From the NCBI GenBank assembly GCA_001632425.1, contig KV425587.1, positions 1 to 60,661 on the forward strand: a DNA stretch of 60,661 bases, read 5' to 3'. Both the position numbers and the translations under genes were made by a program. Positions within the stretch are counted from its first letter, which is position 1; each line of letters begins with the position of its first letter. The DNA is from Neolentinus lepideus HHB14362 ss-1 (lineage: Eukaryota > Basidiomycota > Agaricomycetes > Gloeophyllales > Gloeophyllaceae). A model generated the notes under the pieces. It was not told where the DNA came from, made no database searches, and saw only the letters and a program-made list of their open reading frames with translations. Below are positions 57,047 to 60,661 of the stretch, piece after piece.

Positions 57047-58586
57047 AAGGAAACCGTCGCAACGCACGGCGTTCAAAGGGTCGAGGTGGTGAGTTGGAAA
57101 GTTAAATTCCAGGAAAATAGGAATATTTTACTGCGTTTCCCACGGCAATAAATCCTAATAACTTGAAATAAACCGTGACAGTGGTCAACGTTCAGTACTT
57201 GCTTCGTGCGTTTCGCCATCGTTTTGCACGTCGAGGTCGACTTCAGTGGCATGTATCTTTCGTATAAGGCCCTTCATATTCTGTGATTGTTTTCCCATGG
57301 ACTGGCCCACTCTGACTCGACCCGGACCCGCAGGAAACGTTCCTTTATATTGGCTCCGGAAATCCTTATACGGGCCTTGATGCGCTGATGCACGTCCGAC
57401 ATCGAACAATGTTCTTTTCTCTTAGAGTTCAAGTGGTGAGTCTCTGGCTATTACTTGTAAGTTACACGATCATCCAAGATATTTCAGAGGTCATGGATAT
57501 TGCTCCGACGAGATCGGTTTTGTGGTAGCGCGATTGTGGATGTGCTTCAAAAAGAGGGGTACGCCCACGTCTGGCATTATAGACTGAAACTGATTCTGAT
57601 GATGCGTGTACACGAGGAAGTCCGGAGGAAATCTATGTATGCGGTGTTGATCATCACTGAGTTGGCCGAGTCCCGGCAGCAATTTGGGTGATATTCGTGA
57701 AGTGGACCACCGGATGTCACTCTGATGCCTGCTAGACACCCCTATTTTCTTGATCGCCGGTTCCAGCGGAGACACCCTATCGCCCACCTATACGGCAATG
57801 CATCGACAGTGTTCTCAATTCACAAAGTCTGGATAGGATCATAGAGAGACATGTCCCCAATGTGAGTATTCTCACAACGATGCTACGCTAAGCGACTGCC
57901 TACGATCTGCTGTAACACAAGGGCATCCGTAAATGTTACAGACTCCCCGGGACTGCTTTTCTAATAGCTTAACAGGACTCGAGCTAAGATGCGGGACGCC
58001 CCGGAGACGCGCGCACAACGTCTCTTTGATGGCCCTGATGTATCGGTGCTATTAGGATCAGCAAAGAGACGTTAGAAAAATGCGAGAGACCCACTTGGAA
58101 GAAGTAATGCGTGGCGCGACCGTCATCCCAGTTTCCCATACGACCGTCACGATCACTGTGCCATATCCAACTATTTCCTAGCCTTGCATGTCCAGGCATT
58201 CTTCCCGCATTACATTCAGGCCACTCAAGGCGGGCGTTTATCGGTAGGATGCGAAACTCTAACACGGGGTATATTGAATCTCGCATCCTACCGGAATAGG
58301 CTGTGTGGTCCTAGACGCCTGACATCAAGCAAAGCCTATGAGCTGTTAGCAGAAGCAGTGGTCCTAGAGGCCTTTCACCTTCATCGAAGTGGATGAGGGA
58401 TGCTGATATCACATCCATTCCTCATTCATTTTTTATTTCGATAGGCTGTTCGCTACTGCCTGCGGAATAGCGTTGCACCGCTTTCTGTGAGGCGGCCCGA
58501 TCAGATCCTGATCGACATCCGCTTTTAGAAGGGAGGGGTCTTGATTGTAATTGCCGGCGACCACCTACCCGCAAATTTCGTGCAAG
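57047..58586. other. Intergenic, no supported gene
   Basis: Upstream regions of RNA14 and the PDX2-like gene. A short minus-strand frame at 57185-57409 lacks an ATG and a family. A 12 bp inverted repeat pair (GGTAGGATGCGA / TCGCATCCTACC) lies at about 58245-58294. Nothing else recognised. Confidence 0.4.
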
Positions 58587-59505
58587 ATGTCGAGCGCCAG
58601 TTCGACCCTCATTGCTACCGTCGGTATCCTCGGTCAGTGTCAACTACTACTCTAATGCCTTGCAATAGACTGATGGTCAGCTTTAGCGCTGCAGGGAGCA
58701 TTCGCGGAGCATCAGACGATCCTGCAGCGGCTGTCGATTAAGCGCAGGGTCATCGTGGTACTGGTTCGGACTGCGGAGGATCTGGCGAAATGTGATGCCT
58801 TGATCATTCCGGGAGGAGGTACGTTCGTCAGATGTTATGCTGTCCATGATGCTAAGTGTTCAGCAGAGTCGACGACTATGGCGATACTGGCTCGATCGGC
58901 GGGCCTTCTGGAGCCGCTGAGAGAGTTTTTACGGACGAAAGTAGTATGGGGAACCTGTGCAGGAGCTATTCTTTTGTCTACGTCCGTAGAGAATGCGAAG
59001 AAAGGTGGACAGGAGCTGTTAGGTGGTATCTCGGTGAAGATTGCTCGGAATGGCTGGGGCTCGCAGGTGAAGCTATTTGTTGATTCATGGTCACACGATA
59101 GCTCATATATCTGTAGGTGGAGTCCTTTGAGGCCGCTCTTGAGGTTGAGGGACTCCGCGACTCGAGCCGACCATATACGGGTGTCTTCATTCGTGCGCCT
59201 GTGCGTGAAAAGATTATTCGCGCCGTTTCGTCATACTGACTCATGTCCGGAAATAGGTGGTTCTTGAGCTTACTCCGTCTCCTTTAGACCCGCCAATAGA
59301 GATTATTGCCCGTCTGTCTCCTCAGTGCCTCCCACGCTCGCATGACCTGCCGCAGGCGGATATAGCTGCCGGATCTGACCCACGGACTATTGTCGCCCTT
59401 CGTCAGGGGCACCATCTGCTCACTACGTTCCATCCGGAGCTTACGGATGATAACCGGTTTCATGAATACTTCATACAACAGTGTGTTCTACCATCGTTGG
59501 CTTGA
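58587..59505 (+). CDS. PDX2: PDX2/SNO1-type glutaminase subunit of pyridoxal 5'-phosphate synthase
   Basis: Five exons (58587-58632, 58687-58818, 58867-59066, 59117-59200, 59257-59505) sum to 711 bp, giving 236 residues. Class I glutamine amidotransferase of the PdxT type: VGILALQGAFAEH, IPGGESTTM, WGTCAGAILL with the nucleophile Cys, GGISVKIARNGWGSQ, GVFIRAP and TTFHPELTDDNRFH with the catalytic His/Glu. It hydrolyses glutamine and channels ammonia to the PDX1/SNZ synthase, which makes pyridoxal 5'-phosphate from ribose 5-phosphate and glyceraldehyde 3-phosphate in the cytosol. Splicing at CTC/G..CG CTG CAG restores the conserved LALQGAF. The Lys usually found in the V-x-x-x-K segment is replaced by a basic KRRVIVVLVR stretch. 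Confidence 0.92.
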
Positions 59506-60661
59506 CCATTGGTCTATTGTCCGGGCAGCTGTGTATTAGATTATAATTTTGGATATCGGTATTGTGTCGCGATTGTCATGACATTGTACACCGCGCAGCT
59601 AATAAGCGCGGCTGGCTGTCGCGATTATTTCAGGAAACATCGGAGTAACAATATTAACTAGTAGTGGACCCCGGCCTGCGCCACTATACTAAACAACTCG
59701 CGTTATTAGTATCTATAACTAACAACTCGCTTGGTAAATGTACAAGTTCTTGTATCTTGGAATTATAACCTCGATCCTCAGGAAAGTATGAAGAATGCGA
59801 GCTTTAGTCTCTAATCTGGATAGAGGATTACCACTTCCGATTTCCGTTTGATCGACTGCTGCACCTTTGTATGTCAGATCTCTCTTTATGTCGCCTACTT
59901 GTTCACATTCAGGCGTATAAAGCCGGCGCCTCACTCAAGGGGTCGATCCTTGTATATAATAAGTGACCATCTAAGTTTCTCTCTTTCCTTCTTAGTTTCT
60001 TCCTCATGCGGACCAAGCATTCAGTGCTCGGTGCTCAGCGCTCAGCTTTGGAACATAATACTTTTCAAGAAGGAATTCCTTCCACATGTGCATGCACTCT
60101 GTTACTTCTGGCATAAAGTAGTATTCTGTAACCTGGAGGTAGCCAGGGTCAACTCAGTTAGGAGACTGGCGTTCCCAGACGTGTCAATTTGCACCGTCGG
60201 CATTCCCGCAGACGGTATAACACTGCGGGAGTCCCACTCTTTGAGGACCTGCAAAATGTTGATCAAAAGGTATTTCTCATCCTCTGATTGGCTGATAATA
60301 CCTTTTGATCAACATTTTGCAGGCTGTTAAAGACTGAGTTTCCCACAGTGTAAGGTCAAGGGGCCGACACCGGGAGTTGCCGGCACACGGGGTAGGGGGA
60401 GGGGGGGGTCTTTATCAGGACTTTCTGCAGACCCCCTTATTTGGACTGCTAGTGACCACAGATAGATGATTCGAAGCCCATACAATCTCAGAATAGTATA
60501 AAATAGCTATAGTGGACTACCAGCATTTCTTTCACTGGCAGGCAGGTCGAGGAAGACGTGCCACTATGCTGTTTGACCTTGTTTGGCGTCGTCGCTTAGT
60601 TTCCCATTAATGAAGGCTGGCTAGAAAACTTAGTCTTCATTCATGTCATAATATTATCTGA
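59506..60661. other. Intergenic to window end, with one MITE
   Basis: No gene seen. It contains the intact MITE at 60221-60350, a G-rich run at 60391-60408 and AT-rich DNA. Confidence 0.4.
60221..60350. mobile_element. Intact 130 bp MITE with TAA target duplication
   Basis: CACTGCGGGAGTCCCACTCT at the left end and its mirror ending CCCACAGTG at 60350 are extended inward by a perfect arm GCAAAATGTTGATCAAAAGG / CCTTTTGATCAACATTTTGC, leaving a loop of about 18 bp. TAA stands on both sides (60218-60220 and 60351-60353). A 3 bp TWA duplication with CACTG..CAGTG ends suggests a PIF/Harbinger-related MITE. Relatives sit at 24963-25030 and 42301-42482. Confidence 0.85.

Noticed and set aside
57185..57409. 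74-codon minus-strand frame upstream of RNA14
   Set aside because: No ATG start, no in-frame upstream exon found, no recognisable family; may be chance or a gene fragment.
60391..60408. G-rich run considered as telomeric or G-quadruplex DNA
   Set aside because: Single short run without repeated unit; nothing else telomeric nearby.
1..60661. CRISPR arrays, rRNA, bacterial operons
   Set aside because: None present; no regularly spaced repeats or rRNA-like sequence, and gene structure is eukaryotic.

Overview
The window looks like nuclear DNA of an agaricomycete (mushroom-forming basidiomycete). The genes are cut by many 45-65 bp GT..AG introns, GC content is moderate, genes are closely packed on both strands, and the proteins are eukaryotic (SAMHD1-type phosphohydrolase, TCF25/Rqc1, RNA14, HRP1-like RRM protein, PPR protein, inositol 5-phosphatase, PDX2). 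All gene models here were spliced by eye from the raw sequence and family similarity. Family names come from recognised motifs, not from a database search.

Layout. 1-1459: left arm of a large inverted duplication carrying the 3' end of a class III aminotransferase. 1798-4126: SAMHD1-like dNTPase (+). 4785-5809: Pro/Ser-rich hypothetical (+). 6578-11099: proline-rich/WD40-like/inositol polyphosphate 5-phosphatase (+). 11442-13385: mitochondrial PPR protein (+). 14028-15713: Ser-rich hypothetical (+). 16343-19289: TCF25/Rqc1 homologue (+). 19503-24291: ABCC-type transporter (-). 24290-26033: right arm of the duplication. 25665-27232: class III aminotransferase resembling diaminobutyrate aminotransferases (-). 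28475-41919: 4,287-residue NRPS (+). 41920-43917: gene-poor, with a MITE remnant. 43918-45373: hypothetical (-). About 47799-49270: decayed aldo/keto reductase. 49441-50202: HPP-family membrane protein (-). 51179-53224: HRP1-like RNA-binding protein (+). 53827-57046: RNA14/CstF-77 (-). 58587-59505: PDX2/SNO1 glutaminase (+). 60221-60350: intact MITE.

The most interesting part is 19.5-41.9 kb: NRPS, divergently transcribed aminotransferase and ABC exporter, which together look like a small biosynthetic gene cluster. The NRPS reads C-A-T-C-A-T-E-C-A-T-E with twelve exons whose summed length stays in frame. It has no TE, reductase or terminal condensation release domain. It ends in a disordered linker and a strongly hydrophobic tail of about 40 residues, which suggests a tail-anchored synthetase. 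The last E domain keeps its HHxxxD motif but has Val where the catalytic Glu is expected. A working model is that the aminotransferase makes an amino acid precursor (possibly 2,4-diaminobutyrate), the membrane-anchored NRPS assembles a tripeptide or acyl-tripeptide, and the ABC protein exports it. Part of this cluster (aminotransferase 3' end, intergenic region, first codons of the transporter) has been copied in inverted orientation 23 kb away.

The remaining genes look like ordinary housekeeping genes on either side of the cluster. Several families of short inverted-repeat elements lie in the gaps.
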